A DNA stretch of 64,000 bases from Ruegeria marisrubri. Lineage in GTDB: Bacteria; Pseudomonadota; Alphaproteobacteria; Rhodobacterales; Rhodobacteraceae. The notes under the pieces are model-generated. The model ran no database searches and was not told the origin of the DNA. It worked only from the letters and a program-made list of their open reading frames with translations. Shown piece after piece: positions 44,419 through 53,195 of this stretch. Position 1 is the first letter of the stretch; each line of letters begins with the position of its first letter. The position numbers were made by a program, and so were the translations under genes. The stretch is from assembly GCF_001507595.1 (NCBI RefSeq), contig NZ_LQBQ01000038.1, forward strand, positions 141,633-205,632, given 5' to 3'.

Positions 44419-45633
44419 ATGTTCCGCCTGACCGAATACATGCAGCAGCTGGTCACCCCGACCCCCGTCCGCAAGCGCGGCTCGGGGCCGGTGAAACCGG
44501 TGGTGATCTGGAACCTGACCCGGCGCTGCAACCTGAAATGCCGCCATTGCTATACCGTTTCGGCGGACGTCGAGTTTCCGGGCGAGCTCAGCCATGACCA
44601 AGCCATGACGACCCTTGAGGATCTGGGCCAATTTCGCGTCCCGGCCCTGATCCTCTCGGGCGGGGAACCGCTGGACCGCAAGGACCTGTTCGAGATCGCC
44701 GCGCGCGCCCGGCAACTGGTGCGGATGCTGGCGCTTTCGACCAACGGCACCAAGATCCACGGCGAGAATGCCGACCGCGTGGCCGAGATCGGGTTCGACT
44801 ATGTGGGCATCTCGATCGACGGGATCGGCGCCACCAATGACTGGTTCCGCGGCGTGGACGGCGCCTTTGACGACGCCCTGCGCGGGGTGCGCGAGTGCAA
44901 GAAGCGCGGCATCAAGGTGGGCCTGCGCTTCACCCTGACCGAGGGCAACCACCAGCACCTGCCGGACCTGATCAAGCTGTGCGACGACGAGGGCGTGGAC
45001 AAGTTCTACCTGAGCCATCTCGTCTATGCCGGGCGCGGCGACAAGAACCGCGGCGAGGATGCCGAGCACCTGCGCACGCGCCGGGCGCTGGACCTGCTGC
45101 TGGAGCGCGCCTGGGACGCGGTGTCGGGCGGGCGGCCGCTGGATATCGTCACCGGCAACAATGACGCCGACGCGGGGTATTTCCTGAACTGGGCGGCCGA
45201 GAGGTTCGAGCCTGCCAAGGTTGCCCATGTTCGCGAGCACCTGGTGGCCTGGGGCGGCAACTCCTCGGGGCTGGGCGTGGCCAATATCGACAATCTGGGC
45301 CGTGTGCATCCCGATACCTACTGGTCGGATTACACCGTGGGCAACGTCAAGCAGACGCCGTTCTCGGAGCTTTGGACCGGCGACGACCGGATGCTGGAAC
45401 TGCTGCGCACCCGGCCGCGGCCGCTCAAGGGCCGGTGCGGCGCCTGCCAGTTGCGCGACGTCTGCGGTGGCAACACCCGGATCCGGGCGCTGCAGTTGAC
45501 CGGCGATCCCTGGGCCGAGGATCCGGCCTGTTACCTCGGCAATGCCGAGATCGGCGTCGAGGACGCGGGCGAGCGGTTGCAGGTCACCCCGTTCCGCGGC
45601 AAGCGCCGCGATCCGGCGCACCAGTTCTTTTGA
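44419..45633 (+). CDS. nirJ: NirJ, radical SAM haem d1 synthase
   Basis: A 404-residue radical SAM enzyme with Cys37, Cys41 and Cys44 (CNLKCRHC) and a SPASM-like C-terminal cysteine set ([17 protein letters not shown] and the Cys in DPACYLG). NirJ replaces the two propionates of didecarboxysirohaem by oxo groups. [13 protein letters not shown] is a conserved stretch. It lies four bases after nirH. Confidence 0.95.
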   Translation: MFRLTEYMQQLVTPTPVRKRGSGPVKPVVIWNLTRRCNLKCRHCYTVSADVEFPGELSHDQAMTTLEDLGQFRVPALILSGGEPLDRKDLFEIAARARQLVRMLALSTNGTKIHGENADRVAEIGFDYVGISIDGIGATNDWFRGVDGAFDDALRGVRECKKRGIKVGLRFTLTEGNHQHLPDLIKLCDDEGVDKFYLSHLVYAGRGDKNRGEDAEHLRTRRALDLLLERAWDAVSGGRPLDIVTGNNDADAGYFLNWAAERFEPAKVAHVREHLVAWGGNSSGLGVANIDNLGRVHPDTYWSDYTVGNVKQTPFSELWTGDDRMLELLRTRPRPLKGRCGACQLRDVCGGNTRIRALQLTGDPWAEDPACYLGNAEIGVEDAGERLQVTPFRGKRRDPAHQFF

Positions 45634-45680
45634 CCGGCCCCTGCCCAGCCCGCGCCCCGAGCGCGGGTGGTGAGTGCGGG

Positions 45681-45713
45681 AGCCTCCGGCGGGAGTATTT
45701 TTGAAAAGATGAA
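45681..45713 (+). repeat. Dispersed repeat copy 3, spanning the nirN start
   Basis: GCCTCCGGCGGGAGTATT, followed by a TTGAAAAGATGAA stretch. Bases 45692-45713 match copy 2 (29042 onward) at about 19 of 22 positions, with the same GCCTCCGGCG flank. The ATG used for nirN (45709) is part of the repeat. Confidence 0.75.
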
Positions 45714-47253
45714 ACGCAAAGCTGCCCTGATCCTGACCGTGGCGATGCTGGCCGGCCCCGTGGCGGCCGATCCGGCTGCCGACTACAAGGAATTTTGCGC
45801 CGATTGTCATGGTGCCGAACGGCTGGGCGGGGTCGGTCCGGCGCTGATCCCGGAAACGCTCAAGCGGATGCGCGGGCCGCGTATCGCCGAGGTGATCTCC
45901 GAAGGGCGCGTCGCCACGCAGATGCCCGCCTTTGCGCAGGAAATGGACGCGATCCGGATCGAGGAACTGGCCGGCTGGCTCAAGACGCCGCTGGAAGGAA
46001 CGCCAGAATGGGGCGAGGCCGAGATCATGGCCAGCCGCGTGCTGGACGAGGATTACGTCGCCGTCGATGCGCCGGTCTGGGACAGCGACCCGATGAACAT
46101 CACGCTGGCGGTCGAGACCGGGGACCATCACGTTTCGGTTCTGGATGGCGACACGTTCGAGGTTCTGGACCGGTTCGAGACGCCGTTCGCCGTGCATGGC
46201 GGGCCGAAATTCAGCCCCGACGGGCGTTATGTCTTCATCATGTCGCGCGATGGCTGGGTGCAGAAATACGACATCTGGGCGCTGAAACAGGTGGGCCGGG
46301 TGCGCGCGGGGCTCAACAGCCGCAACATCGCCATGAGCGGCGACGGCCAGTGGCTGGCGGTGGCGAACTACCTGCCCAACACGCTGACGATCCTGTCGAC
46401 GGATGACCTGTCGGTGGCCGAGGTGCACGAGGTCAAGGGCAAGGACGGCACGCCCAGCCGGGTCAGCGCCGTCTACCAGGCGCCGCCGCGCGAAAGCTTT
46501 GTCCTCGCGCTCAAGGACGTGCCCGAGATCTGGGAAGTGTCCTACAGCAAGCACCCCGATCCGGGGCTGTTTTCCGGCGGGCTGGCGCATGACTGGAAGA
46601 TCGAAGGCCCGGTGGCGCAGGACACGCCCTTTCCGATCCGCAAGATCACCACGCCCGACTATCTGGACGACTTCTTTTTCGACCAGTCCTACGAATACGT
46701 CATGGGTGCCTCGCGCAAGGGCGATGGCGGTCAGGTCATAGACCTGGTGATCGGCCACAAGGTGGCGGACTTGGAGTTGCCGGGAATGCCGCATCTGGGC
46801 TCGGGCATCACCTGGAAACTGGGCGACACCACGGTGATGGCGACGCCGCACCTCAAGGACGGTGTCGTGTCGGTCATCGACATGAAGACCTGGGAGACGG
46901 TCAAGCAGATCAAGACCGAGGGCCCCGGTTTCTTCATGCGTAGCCACGAGAACTCGCCCTATGTCTGGGTGGACGTGTTCTTTGGCCCCAACAAGGACCT
47001 GATGCATGTGATCGACAAGCAGAGCCTTGAGATCGTCAAGACGCTGCGCCCCGCGCCCGGCAAGACCGTGGCGCATGTGGAGTTCACCCGCGACGGCAGC
47101 CATGCGCTGGTCTCGGTCTGGGAGGACGACGGCGCGGTGATCGTGTATGATGCCCAGACGCTGGAAGAGGTCCGGCGCCTGCCGATGCGCAAACCTTCGG
47201 GGAAATACAATGTCTGGAACAAGATCACCTTCTCGGAAGGAACCAGCCACTGA
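45709..47253 (+). CDS. nirN: NirN, cytochrome cd1-like haem d1 insertion protein
   Basis: A 514-residue NirS paralogue with a Sec signal (MKRKAALILTVAMLAGPVAA), a short cytochrome c domain with CADCH, and the d1 propeller. NirN completes haem d1 or hands it to NirS. It lacks the longer NirS N-terminal arm, which fits its family. The start ATG lies inside dispersed repeat copy 3, and a GGGAG element in the repeat may serve as the ribosome-binding site (13-base spacing, a little long). The frame also stays open to a GTG at 45667, giving a less signal-like N-terminus. Confidence 0.92.
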   Translation: MKRKAALILTVAMLAGPVAADPAADYKEFCADCHGAERLGGVGPALIPETLKRMRGPRIAEVISEGRVATQMPAFAQEMDAIRIEELAGWLKTPLEGTPEWGEAEIMASRVLDEDYVAVDAPVWDSDPMNITLAVETGDHHVSVLDGDTFEVLDRFETPFAVHGGPKFSPDGRYVFIMSRDGWVQKYDIWALKQVGRVRAGLNSRNIAMSGDGQWLAVANYLPNTLTILSTDDLSVAEVHEVKGKDGTPSRVSAVYQAPPRESFVLALKDVPEIWEVSYSKHPDPGLFSGGLAHDWKIEGPVAQDTPFPIRKITTPDYLDDFFFDQSYEYVMGASRKGDGGQVIDLVIGHKVADLELPGMPHLGSGITWKLGDTTVMATPHLKDGVVSVIDMKTWETVKQIKTEGPGFFMRSHENSPYVWVDVFFGPNKDLMHVIDKQSLEIVKTLRPAPGKTVAHVEFTRDGSHALVSVWEDDGAVIVYDAQTLEEVRRLPMRKPSGKYNVWNKITFSEGTSH

Positions 47254-47473
47254 GGGACGCTGGCCAGTCTGGAAGCTGGCCGTGCTGTTCTACCCGTTCG
47301 TGGCGGGCGCGGTGGCGATCAACCTGTTTCTGGCCGGGCTGATCGCGCATGCGGTGGGCTATTCGGCGATCACCCCGGTTGATGCCGTGATATGGTCGAT
47401 TCCGCTGGGCATTCCCGCCACCTGGGCGGCTGGGCGGTGGGTGCGCGGCCTGATGGACGAAGCCGACGGCTAG
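47210..47473 (+). CDS. Small membrane protein at the 3' end of the nir operon
   Basis: A possible 87-residue protein with two hydrophobic helices (VLFYPFVAGAVAINLFLAGL and VIWSIPLGIPATWAAG) in a plus-strand frame overlapping the end of nirN by 44 bases. A GTG at 47282, just inside the first helix, is an alternative start; I favour ATG 47210 because it leaves both helices whole, but there is no clean ribosome-binding site. Small two-helix proteins occur at the ends of some nir clusters, so a denitrification role is possible. It ends one base before the convergent lptF stop. Confidence 0.55.
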   Translation: MSGTRSPSRKEPATEGRWPVWKLAVLFYPFVAGAVAINLFLAGLIAHAVGYSAITPVDAVIWSIPLGIPATWAAGRWVRGLMDEADG

Positions 47474-47474
47474 G

Positions 47475-48617
47475 TTACGCCGCGGAGGGCTCGGCGCTGC
47501 GGCTTCTGCGGCGCCAGCTCGTCATCAACGGGCGCCCGGCAACCGCCAGGAAGAGGCAGGACACGAGCGTTCCCAGGATCGCCGGAAGATAGAGCAGCCC
47601 CCAGGTCTCGGGGCGGGCGATGACGATGGGCGACACAAGGCCCCGCACCCCTTCGAGCACGATCAGGATGGTGAAGGCGCCGAGGATCTGAGGCCACAGC
47701 CCGAAGCGCGAGAACCCGCCCAGCATCAATGTCGAAAACCCGACCAGCGCCACGGCGACGCAGATCGCGATCCACGAAAACCGCTGGTGCAGTTCTTCGA
47801 TCAGCTGCCCCATGCGGAAATTCTCTTCCTCGACGATCGAATCGCGGTCGGAGACCAGTTCGGCGGTGGGGATGGCGCCCAGGGTGCGCTTGTAGATCGC
47901 ACCGCCGCTGGTCAGCGCGGTGATGTCATATGCCGCATCCTGGAACCGGGTCGAGGAAAGCGTTTTGTCGGCGGCATCAAAGCGGAGCGCGACCCCGTCG
48001 AGCATGACCAGGTTGATGCCGTTTTCGGCGCGTACTAGGTAGGCCGTCTTGCTTGAATACGTGACGGGCATGTCCGCCTCGCGCCGGTCGGAAACGAAGA
48101 CGTCATGCAGGGTGCCGTCCAGATCGATGCGCCCGAGATAGACGGTCACACCGTCGGCGGGGTGGAGGAACTCTCCTTCGTTCAGCAGCTGGGCGGTCAC
48201 GTCGCCGGAAACCTCGTGCTGGCGCTGTTCGAGTTGCGCCACGGCCATCGGGCGCAGGTAGACGCTGATGGCCGCCATCATCAGGCCGGTGATCAGGCCG
48301 AACAGCACGACCGCGCGCGCCAGTTTCCATGGGCTGGAGCCGGTGGCCAGCATCACGGTCAGCTCGCTTTCCCGGCTCAGGCGGTTGGTGGCATAGACGG
48401 CGGCGGCGAATACCGCCATCGGCATCACCGTGCGGATCAGCGTGGGCAGGGTCAGCGCGGTGAATTCGAGAAACACCATCGCCGATTGACCGCCCGAGAT
48501 CACGCGGTCGAACAGGCCGACCGAGCGGGTGATCCAGAACACCCCGACCAGAACCAGGGTGAAAAAGCCGAACAGCAAAAGCAACTGCCGCAGGAAATAT
48601 CCATCGAAACGCGACAT
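47475..48617 (-). CDS. lptF: LptF/LptG-family lipopolysaccharide export permease
   Basis: A 380-residue membrane protein with about six helices and a large periplasmic jellyroll between, as in LptF/LptG. Family stretches are LSRESELTVMLATGSSPWKL and a C-terminal membrane bundle. Such permeases extract LPS from the inner membrane for transport by LptA to LptD. I chose lptF because the N-terminus (MSRFDGYFLRQLLLLFGFFT) and layout fit either subunit; no partner gene is adjacent, which is odd. It converges with the nir operon. Confidence 0.78.
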   Translation of the reverse strand: MSRFDGYFLRQLLLLFGFFTLVLVGVFWITRSVGLFDRVISGGQSAMVFLEFTALTLPTLIRTVMPMAVFAAAVYATNRLSRESELTVMLATGSSPWKLARAVVLFGLITGLMMAAISVYLRPMAVAQLEQRQHEVSGDVTAQLLNEGEFLHPADGVTVYLGRIDLDGTLHDVFVSDRREADMPVTYSSKTAYLVRAENGINLVMLDGVALRFDAADKTLSSTRFQDAAYDITALTSGGAIYKRTLGAIPTAELVSDRDSIVEEENFRMGQLIEELHQRFSWIAICVAVALVGFSTLMLGGFSRFGLWPQILGAFTILIVLEGVRGLVSPIVIARPETWGLLYLPAILGTLVSCLFLAVAGRPLMTSWRRRSRSAEPSAA

Positions 48618-48652
48618 GTGACTCCATCAGGCTGTTCAGATTCACGCAGACA

Positions 48653-50107
48653 TTATGCCATTCGCGCGGCAGAGGAAACCGGGATCGGTTGCCCCGAGGC
48701 GGGAACGAGAATGCGGTTTTGCCACAGCCAGTTCAGGATCTTGCCCGCGCGGGCCGGCCCGAGCGAGGCGGACCAGCCCTGCAAGATCTGGTCGGCGGGT
48801 GTCGCCCGGTGCATCTGTTCCAGCAAGGGTGCGATCGGCACCCCGTCGAGCAGCGCAACCGGCCGCCCGAGATGCGGGTGGGTCAGGACATGGCCGGGGG
48901 TGATGAGGGGGCCGGTCTGAACGCCCGACACGCAGAGCGCGGCCCGTGGCGACAGGTGCAGCGGCACGTCGCCGGGCAGCTTTTCGCGCCGGGGGTCGGG
49001 CGTGTCCTGCGCCAGCCAGGCCGGGGGCGCGGCCCGCCCGGTCCAGAACCCTGTGGGCCGGTGCCGCGCCTGCCTGGCATAGTATTCGGCGGCGAGATTG
49101 GCGTGGGCCCGCACCCGTTCGCCCTGCCGTTCGGAATGGAAAGCCAAGGCCAGATCGCCGTTTTCGGGCTGGGTCAGCACGGTGTGCGCCACGGCCGCGG
49201 CCTGCATGGCCTGCCCCAGCGCCGACTGCACCCCCTGCGAGGACAGCGGGTCGAGCGAGAAACTCGCCTCGCCCACGCGCAGCAGGTCTCGGGCCGGCGG
49301 GGTGGTTTCCATGTGGCTGGTGGCATCGCAGCGCCGGACCGGGCCGATCCGCCGCCCTTCGAGACAGGGGGACAGCAGCGTCGATTGCGCCAGCAGGTTC
49401 AGGTAGAGATCCCTGCGCCCGGCGGGCGACAGGCCGGTGCATTCGGACGGGTCGACAAGGACCATCGCGTTGACCGTGCCGTCGGGCAGCAGCGCGCCCC
49501 AATACCAGTGGGTCTCGCCGGCCTCGATCCTGGTTTCCGGGCCGAACCCGCGCGGGGCCTGCCAATAGGCGTATAGCGCCAGCAGCGGTTCGGAGCAGCG
49601 GCGGAAGCGGCGCCCCAGCCCTGCCTGCCGGCCCGCCGCGTCGATCAGGACTTGCGCGCGCAGGCACGGAATGTCCGTTTCCCCTCTGAGGGGGATGTCC
49701 CAGCCTTGGGCCGTCCGGCGGGGCCGGTGCGCGCGAACAGGTTGCAGCACGCGCACGCCCGCCTGCGCCGCCGCTTGCAGCAGCAGCGCGTCGAACCGCC
49801 CCCGGTCCACCAGCAGGCCGGGCGGGCCGCCCTGCGTGCCGCGGCGCTCGAACGCGCCGCCCCAGTAGAGGATCGCACCGTGACTGAGCAGGACGCCGGA
49901 GTGCTCGACCCGCTCGCGCAGGCCCAGCGACTGAAGGAGCGGCAGCACCGAGGGCGGCAGGGACTCGCCTACATGCGGGCGGGGAAAGGCGTGTCGCTCC
50001 AGCAGGCAGACATCATGGCCCAGCTGCGCCAGACGCAGCGCCGTGGCCGCGCCAGCCGGGCCACCGCCCACCACGCAGATTTCTGCCTCGCATACCCGTG
50101 GCGGCAT
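48653..50107 (-). CDS. FAD-dependent monooxygenase/halogenase-like protein (QhpG/LodB-like)
   Basis: The 484-residue flavoprotein begins with a dinucleotide-binding GGGPAGAATALRLAQLG (about residues 12-28) after a short N-terminus, and has RPHVGESLPPSVLPLLQSLG, a signature shared by tryptophan halogenases and LodB/QhpG-type proteins, and a GE-type FAD motif (VGEASFSLDPLSSQGVQSAL). LodB and QhpG hydroxylate a tryptophan in a partner protein to start formation of a tryptophylquinone cofactor. It is five bases after the radical SAM gene and lies in the operon of the LodA-like proteins, which supports that role. Its upstream open frame starts in the radical SAM gene and is not used. Confidence 0.8.
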   Translation of the reverse strand: MPPRVCEAEICVVGGGPAGAATALRLAQLGHDVCLLERHAFPRPHVGESLPPSVLPLLQSLGLRERVEHSGVLLSHGAILYWGGAFERRGTQGGPPGLLVDRGRFDALLLQAAAQAGVRVLQPVRAHRPRRTAQGWDIPLRGETDIPCLRAQVLIDAAGRQAGLGRRFRRCSEPLLALYAYWQAPRGFGPETRIEAGETHWYWGALLPDGTVNAMVLVDPSECTGLSPAGRRDLYLNLLAQSTLLSPCLEGRRIGPVRRCDATSHMETTPPARDLLRVGEASFSLDPLSSQGVQSALGQAMQAAAVAHTVLTQPENGDLALAFHSERQGERVRAHANLAAEYYARQARHRPTGFWTGRAAPPAWLAQDTPDPRREKLPGDVPLHLSPRAALCVSGVQTGPLITPGHVLTHPHLGRPVALLDGVPIAPLLEQMHRATPADQILQGWSASLGPARAGKILNWLWQNRILVPASGQPIPVSSAARMA

Positions 50108-50112
50108 CGTCT

Positions 50113-51435
50113 TCAGGCCCGCCGTGCGGTCTGGGGTGGCGGCTGGCCCTCGCCGAAGAAATCGGGCCGCGCCTCCATCAGGCGGACATAGGCCTGCAGG
50201 CAGTAATGCAGCCACCCCCGGATGTAGTCGCAGGCCGGGCGGCCGCGATGGATCACCTCGTGATGGCAGCCCCCGCCGCAGAGATACCTCGCCCAGCAGC
50301 TGTTGCAGGGCTTTTGCCGGTGAACGTGCCGGCCGGCCAGCCAGCCGTCGCGGCGGGCGTCGGGACCGTCGCTGACATCGCCCATCGCGCCGGACTCGTC
50401 CTCGACGAAGCGATGGCAGGCAAAGAGGCCGCCATCGGCCGACACGCCGAAATAGCCCGCACCCGCGCCGCAGGGATAGGGCCGGTGGGTGCCGCGGTGG
50501 ATCTCGTGCATGGCCGCAGCCATGTTCGAGAACGGATAGCGCCGCCCCGCGATCACCGCCGCCTCGAAGGCCAGGCCGCAGAGGATCATCCGGGCAAGCA
50601 TCTCTTCCAGCCCGCTCCGGTCCAGTTCCTGCTGCCCATTCGGAGAGGCGAGCATCGGCGAGAAGCCCACCGAGTGGAACCCCATACCCACGAAGCGATC
50701 CAGCGTTTCGGGCAGGTCCATGTTCTGCGGCGTCACGGTCACGCGGGCGCCGACCTGCATCCTGCGCTGCGCGATCAGCAGGGGTTTGATCCGCTCGAGG
50801 ATCGCATCGAAACTGCCGCGCCCGTTGCGATAGGGGCGCAGGCGGTCGTGATCCGCGCCGATCCCGTCAAGGCTGATGGTGACGGCAAAGCCGTGCTCTT
50901 CGAAGAACTCCGCATCCTCGGGGCGCAGCAGGGTGCCGTTGGTGGTGATCGAGAAACCGGCGCGCAGATCATTGGCCCGCGCCTGCCGCGTGGCGTATTC
51001 GGTGGCGCGGTGGATCAGGTCGCGGTTGATCAGCGGCTCTCCGCCCAGAAAGGCGAGGTTGATCCTGTCGCCCGGCTCGGCCTCGTCGATCAGCCGGTCG
51101 ACCGAGGCTTTCGCCACCTGCCACGGCATGTTGCGGGCCGGGCCGCCGAACTCGCCGCCCGAGGCGTAGCAGTAGGTGCAGGCGAGGTTGCATTTCTGCG
51201 CCACCGCCAGCGACAGGGAGCGGACCGGCATATCCTGCGGCGGCACGTCGTCGATGAAGGGTGCGCCGGTGACGCCCAGCGAGGCCAGGAATGCGGCCCG
51301 TTCGTCCTGCCCCCAGGCGGCATAGGCCTGACCCGTGCCAGGCGGCACGTCGAATACGCGCGAGCCGTCTACTGCCAGCATGTGCTGGCCATGCTGGGTT
51401 TCGAAGAAATGCGCGTCGCCAGACGTGCCGGTCAT
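50113..51435 (-). CDS. Radical SAM/SPASM peptide-maturase
   Basis: A 440-residue protein with the radical SAM cluster motif at Cys82, 86 and 89 (CNLACTYCY) and a C-terminal SPASM domain containing CNSCWARYLCGGGCHHEV and later cysteines, with the auxiliary Fe-S clusters this implies. The nearest functional relatives I recognise are the anSME/QhpD-type maturases, which build thioether or other cross-links in protein or peptide substrates. The ATG overlaps the preceding gene stop (ATGA). Its natural substrate here is one of the two LodA-like proteins, both made from the same operon; that is inference. Confidence 0.85.
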   Translation of the reverse strand: MTGTSGDAHFFETQHGQHMLAVDGSRVFDVPPGTGQAYAAWGQDERAAFLASLGVTGAPFIDDVPPQDMPVRSLSLAVAQKCNLACTYCYASGGEFGGPARNMPWQVAKASVDRLIDEAEPGDRINLAFLGGEPLINRDLIHRATEYATRQARANDLRAGFSITTNGTLLRPEDAEFFEEHGFAVTISLDGIGADHDRLRPYRNGRGSFDAILERIKPLLIAQRRMQVGARVTVTPQNMDLPETLDRFVGMGFHSVGFSPMLASPNGQQELDRSGLEEMLARMILCGLAFEAAVIAGRRYPFSNMAAAMHEIHRGTHRPYPCGAGAGYFGVSADGGLFACHRFVEDESGAMGDVSDGPDARRDGWLAGRHVHRQKPCNSCWARYLCGGGCHHEVIHRGRPACDYIRGWLHYCLQAYVRLMEARPDFFGEGQPPPQTARRA

Positions 51436-53195
51436 GTCTCGACTTCCCGCCAGAATGGAATGCCGATGCCTTTGGCTGCCAGTTCGTCGCCCTTGAGCCG
51501 CAGATTCTGCATCGCGGCGCGGACCTGCGTGATATGCGCCTGCGCCTGCGTGAACTTGTCCTGCGCCTCGAGCGCATAGGCCTTGCCCAGCCCGTCAGTG
51601 ACCGCATGGAACAGCGCCAGGGCCTCTTTCGCCTGCGCCTGGGTGCCGAGTTTGACCGGGCGCAGATAGGCGGGCGTGCCCTGCCCGGTGTCGTATTTGG
51701 CCAGCACCTCCTTCATCTGGCGGAAGCGCAGGAAATGCTCGTCGCCATCCGAGTCGATCCGCACCGCCAGCGCATAGAGGCGGCGCGAGAACAGGGTCTT
51801 GTTTTCCAGCGTCGCCACGCATTTCGCATAGGCGCGGTCGATGAAACCGCCGGGACGCTCGATCTCGATGAAATCGGTCAAGGCCTCGTCCGTCAGAGGC
51901 CGCAGCGAGCGGGGATAGACCTTGCCGTGGCCGGGGCCAAAGCGCAGGATCTCGGCCGGGGTCAGGACCGGCTTGTAGGCGTCGCCCTGCAACTCCCACA
52001 GCAGTTGGTTCGCCCAGCGCATATGGGTCATCTCTCCGATCGCGACCTCGAGCAGCGCGCGGCGGGCAAAGATCAGGTCGTCTTTCAGCGTCGGCCAGCG
52101 GGCCGCGTCGACCGTTTCCGGGTCGGCCAGCGAGAAATAGGCGTAAAGATATTGCAGGCTGAGCGTCATCTCCATCGGCGCCAGACGCTTTTTCAGATCC
52201 TCGACCATCGCGCCGGTGTCGGCATAAGGCTCGACATCCGGCAGTTCGGGGTCGGCGTGATAGACCTCGCCCGTTTCGCGGCCTTCGACGACGATGGGCA
52301 GGTCGCTCCACATCTGGTTGACCTGGTAGTGGTCGATCTGGAACGGGCGGTTCTGCTCGACCGTGTTCAGCGCCGCGACATTGCCCGAGGGGCCACGATC
52401 GGCGCGCAGCCAGTCGAGATAGGTTTCGGCCACCACCGGCTTGTAGGATTGCCCGGTGGGCAGGGCCTGGTCCGGCGGCACCTCGGGCATCACCACGTCG
52501 GGGTGGTTCGACGGCCAGTAGTGGCAGCCGCAGTCGCGGAAATCGTGGGACCACGGGTTGCACAGGCTCTGGGTCAGTTCGCCGGGATCGTAGGCGTCGT
52601 CGAACACGCCCGCCTCGGTGCGATACTGGCGGCGATAGCCGCGCAGCACCACCGGTTCGGCATCGACGATCCCCTGGTGATCGCGGCGCACCAGCGCCAC
52701 CGTCACCGGGTTGTCGCGCCCCGGCTCCAGGCTGCGGATGAAGCGCCAGACCAGCATCCCGTCATAGGGCGTGCCGTCGGTCTCGTGAAACCTGATCCGC
52801 CGTCCGCCCTGCTCGACCCAGTCGAGGAACCACCGCCCCTGGCTGAGTTTCGCGCCCACGTCGCCGCGATAGGCGGCCAGCAGGGTCTGGACCCAGTCCT
52901 CGGGGCTGTCGTCGGGCAGCATCGGGTCATACATGTAATCGACAAAGACGAGGTGGAAGCCCTGCGTGTTCTTCGGCGCCTCGGGCACCGGGCTGAGCGG
53001 CACGCGCACGGCGTTGAACACCAGCCCCGGAAAGAAGCGGCGGTCGAGGTCGCGCACGTCCATCTCGAGCCCCGGAAAGCAGTTGCCGACCGAGCCATCC
53101 AGCCGGGTGTTGTCGGGGTTGCCCGGCACCTTGTAGGCCGCGCGGGCGGTCAGGTTGCGGGGGGTGATGCGGATTTTCGGGGAAGAGTCAGACAT
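51432..53195 (-). CDS. LodA C-terminal-like quinoprotein domain fused to ferritin-like domain
   Basis: A 587-residue protein. The N-terminal part has LDGSVGNCFPGLEMDVRDLD (Cys39), resembling the conserved LodA C-domain FPGIE element, and a Cys/Trp-rich element CNPWSHDFRDCGCHYWP (Cys212, Trp215, Cys222, Cys224, Trp227) where LodA family members have a PWQADF-type stretch near the tryptophylquinone tryptophan. Residues about 335-470 look like the ferritin-like domain of VioB/RebD-type proteins, with E342, E383, E388 and H391 (EMTH). It overlaps the preceding gene by eight bases and the next by four. A di-metal and/or quinone oxidase is suggested. I see no signal peptide. Which Cys pairs with which Trp cannot be told. 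Confidence 0.7.
   Translation of the reverse strand: MSDSSPKIRITPRNLTARAAYKVPGNPDNTRLDGSVGNCFPGLEMDVRDLDRRFFPGLVFNAVRVPLSPVPEAPKNTQGFHLVFVDYMYDPMLPDDSPEDWVQTLLAAYRGDVGAKLSQGRWFLDWVEQGGRRIRFHETDGTPYDGMLVWRFIRSLEPGRDNPVTVALVRRDHQGIVDAEPVVLRGYRRQYRTEAGVFDDAYDPGELTQSLCNPWSHDFRDCGCHYWPSNHPDVVMPEVPPDQALPTGQSYKPVVAETYLDWLRADRGPSGNVAALNTVEQNRPFQIDHYQVNQMWSDLPIVVEGRETGEVYHADPELPDVEPYADTGAMVEDLKKRLAPMEMTLSLQYLYAYFSLADPETVDAARWPTLKDDLIFARRALLEVAIGEMTHMRWANQLLWELQGDAYKPVLTPAEILRFGPGHGKVYPRSLRPLTDEALTDFIEIERPGGFIDRAYAKCVATLENKTLFSRRLYALAVRIDSDGDEHFLRFRQMKEVLAKYDTGQGTPAYLRPVKLGTQAQAKEALALFHAVTDGLGKAYALEAQDKFTQAQAHITQVRAAMQNLRLKGDELAAKGIGIPFWREVET

Noticed and set aside
45667..45708. Longer nirN start (GTG at 45667)
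   Set aside because: It would place about 14 repeat-derived residues before an excellent signal peptide; the ATG at 45709 is simpler.
44209..47250. A minus-strand open frame of about 1013 codons opposite nirJ and nirN
   Set aside because: Same reason: antisense to intact genes, no domain, no ribosome-binding site.
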